Origin: Bacteroidia bacterium
GTDB taxonomy: Bacteria; Bacteroidota; Bacteroidia; JADZBD01
DNA length: 64,000 nucleotides
NCBI GenBank assembly: GCA_020852255.1
Contig: JADZBD010000016.1
Coordinates: 281,153 to 345,152 of the forward strand
Reading direction: 5' to 3'
Both the position numbers and the translations under genes were made by a program. The notes beneath the pieces were generated by a model that was given only the letters and a program-made list of their open reading frames with translations, did no database searches and was not told where the DNA came from. This document shows, piece after piece, positions 27,450-36,830 of this stretch (position 1 is its first letter; each line of letters opens with the position of its first letter).

Positions 27450-28985
27450 ATGAACCGGCTTCCGCTATTGACGCTCCTTTTCCTTCTGACGGGAACTCCC
27501 TGCCTCGTACATGCACAAAAAAAAGGCGGCAAGAAGAAGATCGAGTTTTCCGCCAAAAGAACATCCTTCAGCAAAAATATCGGCAAGGGAGCAACACGTC
27601 TGATCGGCAACGTCCGATTCCGCCACGAGGGTGTAGAAATGTTCTGCGACAGCGCCTGGCTCTATGACGATCAGACACTGGAAGCTTTTAACAATGTACA
27701 TATATCCCAGGGCGACAGCATTCATCTTTATGGCGATGTGCTGAAATATAATGGCAACACCCGGAAGGCAGAATTGCAGAAAAACATCCGGATGATGGAC
27801 AGGGAAATGACCCTGACCACACAGGTTCTCTATTTCGATATCAAAGAACAGGTTGCTAATTATACCGGAGGCGGAAAGATTGAAACTTCTGAGAACATTC
27901 TTACCAGCGAATACGGCTATTATTTCACGAAAGGGAAAGAGCTGGGGTTCAAAAAAAACGTAGTACTGGTAAATCCGGAATATACTATGAAGAGTGACAC
28001 CCTCCGCTACAATACCCAAACCAAAGTAGCGTGGTTCCATGGCCCTACCACCATTACTTCCCCCGGGAATTTCATCTACTGTGAAGACGGCTATTACGAC
28101 ACATGGAATGACCTGAGCCGGTTCTCAAGGAATTCTTATATCCTGTCGGGAAAGCAGATGCTCAGGGGCGACAGTTTATTTTATGACCGGAAAAAAGGGC
28201 TGGGCCGCGCGAAAAACAACATCCTGATCATTGATTCGGCGGAGAAAGTCACCATTCAGGGGCAATTCGCAGAATATTATGAGCAAAGCGGCACGTCCTT
28301 CGTGAGCGGAAAGGCATTCATGACCCAGGTTTATGAGGAGGACACACTGTATCTGGGAGCTGACACCCTTCACTCCTCTTTTGAGATGAAAGATTCTGCC
28401 GGTGCCATGTACCCGGACCGGAAAGCAAGGCTGCTCAAAGCGTATCGTAAAGTGAAAATTTACAAAAGTGACCTGCAAGGCTCTTGTGACTCTCTGGTCT
28501 ATGAATACCGCGATTCAGGTATGGTATTGTATCATCGTCCGCTGTTGTGGTCAGAGAAAATGCAAATATCAGGAGAACAGATCCGAATTCAAACCGGGGG
28601 CGGGGAAATCAGGAAACTCTACGTGGAAGGCGCGGCCTTCATGATTTCCGCCGAGGATACCATTCGCTTCAACCAGATAAAAGGCAAAAGACTGACCGGA
28701 TATTTTATAAAAAATGAATTGTATAAAATACATGTGGAAGGAAACGGGCAAACACTTTATTATGTACGGGATAACAAAAAGATGATAGGACAGAACCGGA
28801 CCGATTGCAGCGAGATGGATATCTATATGAATGACACTGATATCCGGAAGATCACCTTTCTGGACAAACCGGATGGAAAAGTAACCCCTCTTTCTATGCT
28901 CAGCGGACAGGACCTGAGACTCAAGGGGTTCGGCTGGTTCCCGGAACGGCGCCCAACGCGTGATGAGGTATGTGGTAAAAAATAG
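27450..28985 (+). CDS. OstA/LptA-like periplasmic protein
   Basis: A 511-residue secreted protein with an N-terminal OstA-like domain (residues about 30-200: ATRLIGNVRFRHEGVEMFCDSA, LEAFNNVHISQGDSIHLYGD), the fold of proteins that carry lipopolysaccharide between membranes. I take ATG 27450 as the start, which opens a clean signal peptide (LPLLTLLFLLTGTPCLVHAQ); the frame reaches to a TTG at 27429. The C-terminal half has more beta-solenoid-like repeats (VLYFDIKEQVANYTGGGKI). Bacteroidota carry several OstA-like paralogues, so the LPS-transport role is plausible but not proven. Confidence 0.88.
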   Translation: MNRLPLLTLLFLLTGTPCLVHAQKKGGKKKIEFSAKRTSFSKNIGKGATRLIGNVRFRHEGVEMFCDSAWLYDDQTLEAFNNVHISQGDSIHLYGDVLKYNGNTRKAELQKNIRMMDREMTLTTQVLYFDIKEQVANYTGGGKIETSENILTSEYGYYFTKGKELGFKKNVVLVNPEYTMKSDTLRYNTQTKVAWFHGPTTITSPGNFIYCEDGYYDTWNDLSRFSRNSYILSGKQMLRGDSLFYDRKKGLGRAKNNILIIDSAEKVTIQGQFAEYYEQSGTSFVSGKAFMTQVYEEDTLYLGADTLHSSFEMKDSAGAMYPDRKARLLKAYRKVKIYKSDLQGSCDSLVYEYRDSGMVLYHRPLLWSEKMQISGEQIRIQTGGGEIRKLYVEGAAFMISAEDTIRFNQIKGKRLTGYFIKNELYKIHVEGNGQTLYYVRDNKKMIGQNRTDCSEMDIYMNDTDIRKITFLDKPDGKVTPLSMLSGQDLRLKGFGWFPERRPTRDEVCGKK

Positions 28986-29003
28986 ATTGATTATTTTTCA
29001 GGA

Positions 29004-29369
29004 ATGAAATTCATCATCAAACTCTGTATTTCCTCCCTGGCGGTAATGCTAACCGCCTATCTTCTACCGGGAGTGGAAATCGCCAACGATAATTTCCTGA
29101 CTGCAGTCATTGTTGCAGCGGTACTGGCCTTTCTTAACAGCATATTAAAACCGGTTATGGTCTTGCTTACCATTCCTGTAACCGTATTTACGCTGGGACT
29201 TTTTCTTGTGGTAATCAATGCAGTCATCATTCTGCTTGCAGATAAACTTGTGGACGGATTTTATGTGAGCGGGTTCTGGAGCGCTTTGGCTTTTTCTCTG
29301 GTTTTGTCGCTCGTCACTTCCGTTTTCGAATCCATCCGGAGCCAGGACCAACGCCGGGCTGACCCATGA
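29004..29369 (+). CDS. Small membrane protein of the phage-holin-4 / DUF type
   Basis: A 121-residue protein with four predicted transmembrane helices (FIIKLCISSLAVMLTAYLLPG; FLTAVIVAAVLAFLNSILKP; VMVLLTIPVTVFTLGLFLVVINAVIILL; FWSALAFSLVLSLVTSVF). It matches the phage holin family 4 superfamily 2 type (PF04020), which is common as a chromosomal protein and does not imply a prophage here. Its 3' end overlaps the next gene by 4 nt (ATGA). A box TATTTTTC lies 4 nt before the ATG. Confidence 0.85.
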   Translation: MKFIIKLCISSLAVMLTAYLLPGVEIANDNFLTAVIVAAVLAFLNSILKPVMVLLTIPVTVFTLGLFLVVINAVIILLADKLVDGFYVSGFWSALAFSLVLSLVTSVFESIRSQDQRRADP

Positions 29370-30112
29370 GGATGTTTCCATTATACACTTTGTTGCTGCT
29401 GCTGGCCTGCCGGCCCCCCGTAAGCATTCAGGATTCACGGGCAGATGTGATCCGCCTCTCCGACAGTACCGGAGGAAAAGACAGCCTCACGGAACGAATC
29501 ATTGCGCCATACAGGGAAAAGCTGGAGAAAGACATGAACGAAGTGCTGGGATATGCCGATACCCTTCTTGAAAAGGGGCAGCCTGAAAGCCTATTGGGTA
29601 ATGCCGTGGCAGATCTGGTGCTGATCAGGGGAAACCTGCGACTGTCCGGCACGCACGGTTATACCGCTCAGGTTTGTCTCCTTAATAACGGAGGCTTGCG
29701 TACCTCCATTCCAAAAGGCCCGATTACCAGGGGAAAAATATATGAACTCATGCCTTTTGAGAACCAACTGGTCGCACTTACAATTACCGGCCAGCAAATG
29801 TCGGACCTCGCTGCCTATCTTGCTTCCTCTGGTGGCATGCCGGTCTCGGGTATACAAATGAAGATCGTGAATAAATCCCCTGCAGTGGTGATCGTAAATG
29901 GTACTGAATTAAACAAAAAGACCAATTATGTGATCCTCACCTCTGATTATCTTGCAGCCGGAGGCGATAAAATGAGCTTTTTCAGTAACCCTGTGAAAAC
30001 CGATACGTTAGACTACCTGTTACGGGACGCTATTATTGATCACATTCGGTCTCTGCAGCTGGAAGGAAAGAAACTAAGTGGTAAAAAAGACGGAAGAATA
30101 AGATATGAGTGA
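29366..30112 (+). CDS. 5'-nucleotidase C-terminal domain lipoprotein
   Basis: A 248-residue lipoprotein (lipobox LLLAC) that consists of the C-terminal substrate-binding domain of the 5'-nucleotidase/UshA family: LLNNGGLRTSIPKGPITRGKIYELMPFENQLVALTITG, then TNYVILTSDYLAAGGD. The metal-binding catalytic half is encoded separately by the next gene (overlap 8 nt). The pair would together make a periplasmic nucleotidase or phosphodiesterase. Confidence 0.9.
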   Translation: MRMFPLYTLLLLLACRPPVSIQDSRADVIRLSDSTGGKDSLTERIIAPYREKLEKDMNEVLGYADTLLEKGQPESLLGNAVADLVLIRGNLRLSGTHGYTAQVCLLNNGGLRTSIPKGPITRGKIYELMPFENQLVALTITGQQMSDLAAYLASSGGMPVSGIQMKIVNKSPAVVIVNGTELNKKTNYVILTSDYLAAGGDKMSFFSNPVKTDTLDYLLRDAIIDHIRSLQLEGKKLSGKKDGRIRYE

Positions 30113-31037
30113 TCGCCGGGCCTTCATCCGGCAACTGGTGGCCGGAGGGATAGGGCTCTCGTTTCTCGAGAGTTACGGAAGTTTGTTGCCGGATCCGGCC
30201 GAATTTGTAAAACTTACTGTACTGCATACCAACGATGTGCATTCCCACATTGATCCCTTCCCCAACAATGATCCACGTTATCCCGGCTGGGGCGGGGCCG
30301 GCAGACGGGCCGCCCTGATTCGCCGTATCCGCCAGGAGGAAACACATGTTCTTCTGCTGGATGCCGGAGACACATTTCAGGGTACTCCCTATTTCAACTA
30401 CTACGGAGGTGAACTGGAATTCAAACTGATGACCGAAATGGGGTATGATGCCTCAACGATTGGCAATCACGACTTTGATAACGGCCTGGAGGGGCTGGAA
30501 AAGCAGCTGCCACACGCCGGATTTCCTTTCCTCTGCTCCAATTACGATTTCAGCAACACGGTGCTGCATGATAAAACACTTGCCTACAAAATATTCCAGA
30601 AAGGGCCATTAAAAATCGGTGTGTTTGGTCTTGGAATTGAGCTGGAGGGACTTGTGATGAAAAAAAACTACGGAAAAACAATCTACAAGGACCCTATCCG
30701 GACTGCCGCACATTATGCCCGCTTTTTACGATACGATCTTGGATGTGATCTGGTGATCTGCCTCTCACACCTGGGCTATAAGTACCCGAACAAAAAGTTT
30801 TCCGATACCGATCTTGCAGAAATTTCCAGGAACATTGACCTGATCATAGGCGGACATACACATACGTTACTGGAAAAGCCGGTTACTGTAAAAAATTCCG
30901 CAGGAAAACAAGTACTTGTGTCACAAGTAGGCTGGGGAGGAGTTGCCCTTGGGAGGATAGATTATTTTTTCCATATAAAAAAGAAAAAAAATACCGCTTC
31001 CGGCAAGGGAATAATTATTTCTGACAAAGTCAAGTGA
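30105..31037 (+). CDS. Metallophosphoesterase (5'-nucleotidase N-terminal domain)
   Basis: A 310-residue calcineurin-like metallophosphoesterase, the catalytic half of the split nucleotidase. Metal-binding motifs: HTNDVHSHIDPFP, LLDAGDTFQGTPYF, TIGNHDFDNGLEGL, LSHLGYKYPN, GGHTHTLLE. The N-terminus DRRAFIRQLVAGGIGLS resembles a twin-arginine-like export signal but has RR followed by A-F, so Tat use is only a suggestion. The gene overlaps the upstream C-domain lipoprotein gene by 8 nt. Confidence 0.92.
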   Translation: MSDRRAFIRQLVAGGIGLSFLESYGSLLPDPAEFVKLTVLHTNDVHSHIDPFPNNDPRYPGWGGAGRRAALIRRIRQEETHVLLLDAGDTFQGTPYFNYYGGELEFKLMTEMGYDASTIGNHDFDNGLEGLEKQLPHAGFPFLCSNYDFSNTVLHDKTLAYKIFQKGPLKIGVFGLGIELEGLVMKKNYGKTIYKDPIRTAAHYARFLRYDLGCDLVICLSHLGYKYPNKKFSDTDLAEISRNIDLIIGGHTHTLLEKPVTVKNSAGKQVLVSQVGWGGVALGRIDYFFHIKKKKNTASGKGIIISDKVK

Positions 31038-31120
31038 TAATGCAGATTTTCATCTACTTTTTTTAAAAAAAATTACCCCCTGAATCGAAACATCGTTATA
31101 TATTTACCACGCAGTCGAAA

Positions 31121-31137
31121 AATGCACGTTTTGCATT
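31121..31137. repeat. Inverted repeat AATGCA/TGCATT before dnaA
   Basis: A 6-bp inverted repeat with 5-nt spacer (AATGCA-cgttt-TGCATT) lies 24 nt before the dnaA ATG, next to a poly-T/poly-A run at about 31059-31074. It could be an operator for dnaA autoregulation. No match to a DnaA box (TTATNCACA) is seen in this gap. Confidence 0.35.
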
Positions 31138-31160
31138 AGAAATCTGAAGATACTTTTTGA

Positions 31161-32591
31161 ATGATGAGCAGTAAAGACCACAATAAAGTTTGGGAAAAAT
31201 GTCTGAATGTTATCCGAGATAACGTAAGCCCCCAAAGTTTTAAAACGTGGTTCGAACCTATTAAGCCCGTCAAGCTTCAGGCAAACGTACTGACCATCCA
31301 GGTCCCCAGCCAGTTCTTTTATGAGTGGCTGGAAGAGCATTATATCACACTTTTGAAGAAAACGATCCGGAAAGAACTGGGTGCGGAAGGCCGTCTGGAG
31401 TATTCCATTATTATGGAGAACCCCTATGCCGCTAAACCTTACACAGTTAAGATCCCAACCTCGCGCAAGGATATCAAAAATCCGGCTGTGGCAATGCCGA
31501 TTGATGTTTCCCAGAACGTGATTCGTAACCCATTCATCATCCCGGGACTAAAGAAGGTTAGTGTGGAGTCCCAACTAAATCCCAACTATACGTTCGACAA
31601 CTTCGTTGAGGGAGATTGTAACCGCCTGGCCCGCTCTGCCGGCTTTGCCGTTGCTAACAAGCCGGGAGGAACTGCTTTTAACCCTCTCTTTATATATGGT
31701 GGTGTAGGACTGGGGAAAACCCACCTTGCACATTCTATCGGAATCCGCATAAAAGACCTGTTCCCGGGTAAGACCGTACTTTACGTTTCATCGGAGAAGT
31801 TCACCCATCAGTTCATTGATGCAGTTCGCAACAACAGCACCAACGATTTCATCCACTTTTACCAGATGATAGATGTCCTCATTATTGATGATGTCCAGTT
31901 CTTCGCCGGTAAAGACAAAACTCAGGATGTGTTTTTCCATATATTCAATCATCTGCATCAAACCGGTAAACAACTGGTACTCACCGCGGATAAGCCCCCG
32001 GTGGAAATGCAGGGCATGGAACAGCGCCTTCTCAGCCGCTTCAAGTGGGGACTTTCTGCCGACCTGCAGTCGCCCGACCTGGAAACCCGTATCGCCATTT
32101 TGGAGAAAAAACTCTACAACGATGGCATTGAATTGTCACGGGATGTAGTGGAATACCTTGCCTATAGCATCACCACCAATGTTCGTGAGCTCGAAGGTGC
32201 CTTAATCTCCCTCCTTGCTCAGGCTTCCCTGAACAAGAAGCAGATTACGATTGATCTGGCCAAACAGATGATAGACAAGTTCGTGAAGAACACCGCACGC
32301 GAAGTGTCTATTGATTATATTCAGAAAGTTGTTTGTGACTATTTCGACCTGCCGATCGAACTTCTGAAATCCAAAACCCGGAAACGGGAAGTGGTTCAGG
32401 CCCGCCAGATTGCCATGTATTTTGCCAAACACATGACCAAATCCTCTTTGGCAACAATCGGGATGCATTGCGGTGGCAAAGACCATGCAACGGTGCTCCA
32501 TGCCTGTCGTACGGTTAATAATCTTATGGACACCGACAAGCGGTTCAAAGCCTACATTGAAGAACTGGAGAAAAAGATAAGTATCCAGTAA
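31161..32591 (+). CDS. dnaA: Chromosomal replication initiator DnaA
   Basis: DnaA binds DnaA boxes at oriC and opens the origin. The 476-residue chain has domain I (WEKCLNVIRDNVSPQSFKTWFEP, residues about 10-95), a linker, the AAA+ domain with Walker A YGGVGLGKTH and Walker B VLIIDDVQFFAGKDKTQ, the sensor region LLSRFKWGL, and domain IV with the DnaA signature (HCGGKDHATVLHAC). The start has two adjacent ATG codons (31161, 31164). A box TACTTTTT ends 2 nt before the first ATG. It is followed by a strong intrinsic terminator. Confidence 0.97.
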   Translation: MMSSKDHNKVWEKCLNVIRDNVSPQSFKTWFEPIKPVKLQANVLTIQVPSQFFYEWLEEHYITLLKKTIRKELGAEGRLEYSIIMENPYAAKPYTVKIPTSRKDIKNPAVAMPIDVSQNVIRNPFIIPGLKKVSVESQLNPNYTFDNFVEGDCNRLARSAGFAVANKPGGTAFNPLFIYGGVGLGKTHLAHSIGIRIKDLFPGKTVLYVSSEKFTHQFIDAVRNNSTNDFIHFYQMIDVLIIDDVQFFAGKDKTQDVFFHIFNHLHQTGKQLVLTADKPPVEMQGMEQRLLSRFKWGLSADLQSPDLETRIAILEKKLYNDGIELSRDVVEYLAYSITTNVRELEGALISLLAQASLNKKQITIDLAKQMIDKFVKNTAREVSIDYIQKVVCDYFDLPIELLKSKTRKREVVQARQIAMYFAKHMTKSSLATIGMHCGGKDHATVLHACRTVNNLMDTDKRFKAYIEELEKKISIQ

Positions 32592-32616
32592 CACGGCCTT
32601 ACATATTTAGGAAAAC

Positions 32617-32642
32617 AGGAGCCAGCAGGTTCCTTTTTTTTT
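32617..32642 (+). terminator. Intrinsic terminator after dnaA
   Basis: A hairpin AGGAGCC/GGTTCCT (7 pairs including one G-T) with loop AGCA, followed by nine T. It lies 26 nt after the dnaA stop. Confidence 0.85.
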
Positions 32643-32653
32643 GTTTATTAGCG

Positions 32654-33133
32654 ATGCGAAAGCATGCTATGAAAATTCTGATGGTTTGTCTGGGCAATAT
32701 TTGCCGCTCACCTATGGCCGAAGGAGTGATGAGAACAAAGGTTCTTCACAAAGGACTGGCAATAGAGTTGGATTCCGCGGGAACATCCAATTACCACACG
32801 GGAGAACATCCCGACGAGCGTGCCACTTCCTGCGCCGCTAAACATAACGTGGATATATCCCACCTCAGAGCCCGGCAATTCAGTCTCAAAGACTTTGACC
32901 TTTTTGATCGTATCTTCGTGATGGACAGCTCCAATTACAGCGATGTGATTGCCATGGCGCGAAACGAAGACGACCGCAGGAAAGTTGAGCTCATTATGAA
33001 TGTGATGTATCCCGACACAAATCTCAGTGTACCGGATCCATATTACGGCGGAGAGGAGGGATTCGACAAGGTATTTATGATGCTGGAAAGCGTCTGTGAA
33101 CTCATCGCCGCCTCTTACAAAGCGCAACAATGA
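32654..33133 (+). CDS. Low-molecular-weight protein-tyrosine phosphatase
   Basis: A 159-residue LMW-PTP with the catalytic loop CLGNICR (Cys12 nucleophile, Arg18) and the general-acid aspartate in VPDPYYGG. Family members often begin MKILMVCLGNICRS, so ATG 32669 is equally likely as the start; 32654 adds five residues. It overlaps the RsmI-like gene by 4 nt, so both are one transcriptional unit. Confidence 0.93.
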   Translation: MRKHAMKILMVCLGNICRSPMAEGVMRTKVLHKGLAIELDSAGTSNYHTGEHPDERATSCAAKHNVDISHLRARQFSLKDFDLFDRIFVMDSSNYSDVIAMARNEDDRRKVELIMNVMYPDTNLSVPDPYYGGEEGFDKVFMMLESVCELIAASYKAQQ

Positions 33134-33831
33134 AAGGCACTTTATATTTGTTCCCGGTTTTACTGTCTGAAGAGTCGGGTCTCTGCGTGCCGGCTACCAA
33201 TCTGGAGGCAGCAGATTGCGCGGAATGCTTCATCACTGAAAATGCGCGAAGTGCCCGCCGGGCGCTGCGCTCCATGGGTTGGCAAGGTGATTTCAATTCC
33301 CGGATCTGGTTCGATCTGAATGAACATACCAGGGAAGAAGAACTCTCGGGCATGCTGCAACCCTGCAGGGAAGGAAAGCACAGCCTCCTCCTCTCAGAGG
33401 CAGGATGCCCTACCGTGGCCGACCCCGGCTCGCGGCTGGTATTGCTTGCGCATTCAGAAAATATCCCGGTTAAAGTACTCATCGGACCCTCCTCTGTGCT
33501 GCTGGCCTTGATGGCCTCCGGACTGCAGGGTCAGCGATTTACCTTTCATGGCTATCTTCCTAAGGAAAAAGATCCCCGCTCCCGTCTCATTCGGCAAATG
33601 AATATGGATGCGCAGAAAGGAAGCACCCAGATTTTCATTGAAACGCCTTACCGCAACAATCGCCTTCTCGAAGAATTAATACGAGACCTTAGCCTGGATA
33701 CCCTTCTCTGCGTGGCATCCGAACTTACATCTCCATCGGAAAATATTCTAACGCTTCCGGTGAGAGAATGGAAAAAAAGAAAATACGATTACAATAACAG
33801 ACCGGCTGTTTTCCTTATAGGCTCCCACTAA
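33130..33831 (+). CDS. RsmI-like SAM-dependent methyltransferase
   Basis: A tetrapyrrole-methylase-fold protein of 233 residues. It resembles RsmI (16S rRNA C1402 ribose methylase) in LLLSEAGCPTVADPGSRLVLLAH, VLIGPSSVLLALMASGLQGQRFTFHGYLPKE and IFIETPYRNNRLLEEL. It is shorter than the about 280-residue RsmI and lacks a clear N-terminal GNxxD motif, as in a Bacteroidota sub-family that is usually just called SAM-dependent methyltransferase. Its target is not proven. Confidence 0.88.
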   Translation: MKGTLYLFPVLLSEESGLCVPATNLEAADCAECFITENARSARRALRSMGWQGDFNSRIWFDLNEHTREEELSGMLQPCREGKHSLLLSEAGCPTVADPGSRLVLLAHSENIPVKVLIGPSSVLLALMASGLQGQRFTFHGYLPKEKDPRSRLIRQMNMDAQKGSTQIFIETPYRNNRLLEELIRDLSLDTLLCVASELTSPSENILTLPVREWKKRKYDYNNRPAVFLIGSH

Positions 33832-33838
33832 CTCCGCC

Positions 33839-35038
33839 CTACTCCACTCCAACCAGCTCCACATCAAAGATGAGCGTGGCATTGGGTCCGATCTTCGGAG
33901 GTGCTCCATTGGCGCCGTAACCAAGGTTCGGCGGGATAACCAACCTCCATTTATCTCCGATTCTCATTAGTTGAAGGGCTTCGGTCCATCCCTGTATCAC
34001 CGGGTTAACACCCAGCGTAAATTCGAAGAACTGATCCCGCTCCACCGAGGAATCGAAAATGCTTCCATCCATCAGGTAGCCGGTATAGTGCACTTTAACC
34101 TTTTTGCCTTGTGCTCCCTGGGTACCGTCTCCTTTTACCGCCACAATGTATTTCAACCCGGAGGAGGTTGTAACGGTATCCTTCCCAACCACATCGTAAG
34201 CGACCGGCTTTACTTTTTTCTTTACACTCACCAACTCCACATCATAGATTACATCCGTTTTGGGTGGGATGGGACCGCGGCCTCCTTCCCCGAATGCCAG
34301 CATATAGGGTAGAATAATGCGAAACTTCGCACCCTCTGTCATGTTCCCAATACCTTCATCCAGTCCGGGCAAAGATCCGCCCAGATTGAACTTAATGGTT
34401 TCGCCGCGCTCCACAGAGGAATCAAACATTTTACCGTCCGGCAGGTAACCGGAGTAGTGGATCGTAACAATATCGCCCGTCATGGGTGCAAGGCTATTAC
34501 CCTTTTGTACGATAATATATTTCAGTCCGGAGGCTGTCTTCACTGTATCCTTCCCTTTGGTGTTAAAAGGTCGGAGACCCGGTGTAGTTTCAAGGAGTTC
34601 AATCTCGAATTTAAGCGTTGAATGAGGAGGAATAGCACCGGCTTGCTGATCCTTGTAACCAAGGTTAGGAGGAATAATTACCTCGATCCTGTCGCCTTTT
34701 CCCATCAGAAGCACGGCCTCCACGAAACCGGGGATGGCGGAAGAAACATTGGCTTTAAATTCCCAGGGTGTTCCGCTTTTACGGGTATCCTCCATCACTG
34801 AATCCTTCTCTGTTTTAAGTACATAATGCACCTTGCACTTATCTCCCTCCTCTACCCGCGGAGACTCCCCATGCGCAATAAAACGGTACTGAAGCCCGCT
34901 GGCTGTTTTAATAAACTCACCAGCTGCCGAATTCTCCTTTACGGTTGTTTTCTTCTTTTTCTTACCCTGTGAATACACCCCAACCGGAACCAGAAGGAGA
35001 AGGGCAACAACTACCCGGATCATGTTCAGTTTTTTCAT
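33839..35038 (-). CDS. Triple-domain FKBP-type peptidyl-prolyl isomerase
   Basis: A 399-residue exported protein with signal peptide (VVVALLLLVPVGVYSQ) and three tandem FKBP domains (about 45-150, 165-275, 290-399). Each shows GDxVxxHYxGYLxDGxxFDSS-type strands and an ending LIIPPNLGYG-type motif. It is the last gene of a leftward operon nrnA-FKBP-FKBP-FKBP-triple FKBP, and would act in the periplasm or outer membrane on protein folding. Confidence 0.94.
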   Translation of the reverse strand: MKKLNMIRVVVALLLLVPVGVYSQGKKKKKTTVKENSAAGEFIKTASGLQYRFIAHGESPRVEEGDKCKVHYVLKTEKDSVMEDTRKSGTPWEFKANVSSAIPGFVEAVLLMGKGDRIEVIIPPNLGYKDQQAGAIPPHSTLKFEIELLETTPGLRPFNTKGKDTVKTASGLKYIIVQKGNSLAPMTGDIVTIHYSGYLPDGKMFDSSVERGETIKFNLGGSLPGLDEGIGNMTEGAKFRIILPYMLAFGEGGRGPIPPKTDVIYDVELVSVKKKVKPVAYDVVGKDTVTTSSGLKYIVAVKGDGTQGAQGKKVKVHYTGYLMDGSIFDSSVERDQFFEFTLGVNPVIQGWTEALQLMRIGDKWRLVIPPNLGYGANGAPPKIGPNATLIFDVELVGVE

Positions 35039-35055
35039 GTGCTGATATAAAGAGC

Positions 35056-35985
35056 CTATTTTACTTCGACCAACTGAACCTCAAACAGCAAGGGGCAGTA
35101 GGGAAGAATGGAATACATACCGCTCGAAGGGCTGATGGAACCCAGAGAATCGTATCCGAGTTTAGAGGGAATCAGCAGGGTAGCTTTTCCGCCTGCGTTC
35201 ATCAGCGATAATCCCTCCTCCCATCCTTTGATTACCGGATCGGTACCCAGTTTGAATTCGTAGGCCTGCCCGTGATACTCAGACGCGTCGAATATCTCTC
35301 CGTCTACCAGCGACCTTCCAACATACTCCACAACCACTGTACTGCCCTTCATCGCTTTCTTTCCCTTCCCTTTCTCGTGTTCGATAAAATGAAGACCCGA
35401 TGCCAGTGCCTTCGAGCTGATTTTATTGGTGGTAAGATATTCGTCAATCATTTTAAGTTCGTTTTCCTTATTCCATGCGCTCTGGCGCTGAATCTCCTCA
35501 AGGTAGGCATCATACTTTTTCTGCTGCTCTTCCTGCATCTGCTGGGCAGTCATCACTTTTATTAGTTTCAGCTCAAATGTGAAGTAAGTTCCTTTAGGGA
35601 ACTGAACCGATGAATCTTTCTGCGGCAGTGTTTTATAAATCGAATCGGCCGATATGCGAAAAATTGCGCTGTCTCCCGCAGCCATCATCATGATGGCTTC
35701 CTCGAGCGAGCCTTTGAAGAGCGACTGGCGGAGCTGGAAGGTAACGCTTCCGTTGGGACGTTCTCCGTCCCAGGAACTGAACAGAACACTGTCCTCGGTA
35801 TATTTATTGATCAGCCGTAAAAACACGTAATCACCCACCTGGGGCCGATCCGTATCACCTGACTGGGTGATAAACTTGTAGTACAATCCATTTTCAGTTT
35901 CTTCAAAACCCTCGAATTTTGAAGATTGACAGGTGATCAGGAACATTACAATTCCAGTCACCATCAGGGCCCTGCTCAGATTCAT
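35056..35985 (-). CDS. FKBP-type peptidyl-prolyl isomerase lipoprotein
   Basis: A 309-residue lipoprotein (lipobox LITC). The C-terminal FKBP domain is clear (AMKGSTVVVEYVGRSLVDGEIFDAS; EGLSLMNAGGKATLLIPSKLGYD). The N-terminal half resembles a second, degenerate FKBP module (DRPQVGDYVFLRL; AIMMMAAGDSAIFRIS) joined by a helical, Lys/Glu-rich stretch (MQEEQQKKYDAYLEEIQRQ). It overlaps the upstream FKBP gene by 4 nt. Confidence 0.9.
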   Translation of the reverse strand: MNLSRALMVTGIVMFLITCQSSKFEGFEETENGLYYKFITQSGDTDRPQVGDYVFLRLINKYTEDSVLFSSWDGERPNGSVTFQLRQSLFKGSLEEAIMMMAAGDSAIFRISADSIYKTLPQKDSSVQFPKGTYFTFELKLIKVMTAQQMQEEQQKKYDAYLEEIQRQSAWNKENELKMIDEYLTTNKISSKALASGLHFIEHEKGKGKKAMKGSTVVVEYVGRSLVDGEIFDASEYHGQAYEFKLGTDPVIKGWEEGLSLMNAGGKATLLIPSKLGYDSLGSISPSSGMYSILPYCPLLFEVQLVEVK

Positions 35986-36830
35986 TTTTCTTTTTTAGGT
36001 GTAATTCGTTCTATTTCGTAAACCACCGGTGTGGACGGAGGTACGGTTCCGTTTGAGGACCCGTTTTCCCCGAATGCGAGATACGAAGGTATAATTATTT
36101 TTGCTTTGCCTTTCTCCCGGAGTTTGCCTATTGCGATCTCTAAACCCCGAATGACCTGCATTTGCTCGCCCACGGTAAATTCCAGGGTGCCCCGGTCGAA
36201 CACTTCACCTCCCAGGAAACTACCAGAATACCGGATGGCCACCCGCTCTCCCGCAACCGGGAATTCACCCTTACCCTTTCGGGTGCGTATCATGTACAAG
36301 CCGTTCGCGATGGTATCAGGAATCCACTTTCGTTCACGGATAAAACGGGCAATGAGCAGATTCTCCTGTACATCTCCTACTTCAGATATTTTCACCATTT
36401 CCCGTTCGTATTCCCGCCGTGTACGCACTTTCACCAGACGAACATCCACGCGCAGCCCATTATCATTCGAGAGCATGCGCATTTCCTCGCCCAATGTAAG
36501 CTCCGGGTTGGCAATCATGAAGCTGGCGCTGTCGCCTTCCTCCAGATTGCGCAGCAGGGCATTGAGCAATACCATTCCGTGTCCTGCATTTTCCAGGCTG
36601 GAGGTGAGCCCGAGCGGAAAAATTTCCGGAGAGGAGAACAGAACATGTCCGGACCGGTTAAAAACCTTCATATGATAGGTTACGATATCCGAATCACTGG
36701 GAACCCGCTGCCCGTCTGTAAATGAAATAATCTTCAGGTAGACATTGTTCCCGATATTGGTATATCCTTCGAAGGAATTCCACTGGCAGGAGCTCAGCAA
36801 GAGAATGAATATGGCAAACTTAAACCTCAT
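35982..36830 (-). CDS. FKBP-type peptidyl-prolyl isomerase lipoprotein
   Basis: A 282-residue lipoprotein (lipobox LLSSC) with a C-terminal FKBP domain (FPVAGERVAIRYSGSFLGGEVFDRG; GKAKIIIPSYLAFGENGSSNG) and an N-terminal degenerate FKBP-like module (SDIVTYHMKVFNRSG). The ends of neighbouring genes overlap by 4 nt on both sides, which marks a tightly coupled operon. Confidence 0.9.
   Translation of the reverse strand: MRFKFAIFILLLSSCQWNSFEGYTNIGNNVYLKIISFTDGQRVPSDSDIVTYHMKVFNRSGHVLFSSPEIFPLGLTSSLENAGHGMVLLNALLRNLEEGDSASFMIANPELTLGEEMRMLSNDNGLRVDVRLVKVRTRREYEREMVKISEVGDVQENLLIARFIRERKWIPDTIANGLYMIRTRKGKGEFPVAGERVAIRYSGSFLGGEVFDRGTLEFTVGEQMQVIRGLEIAIGKLREKGKAKIIIPSYLAFGENGSSNGTVPPSTPVVYEIERITPKKEK

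Noticed and set aside
29004..29369. Prophage holin
   Set aside because: The family is also common as a chromosomal membrane protein, and no other phage gene is near.
31038..31160. oriC in the dnaA upstream gap
   Set aside because: Only an AT run and one short inverted repeat are seen; no cluster of DnaA boxes.
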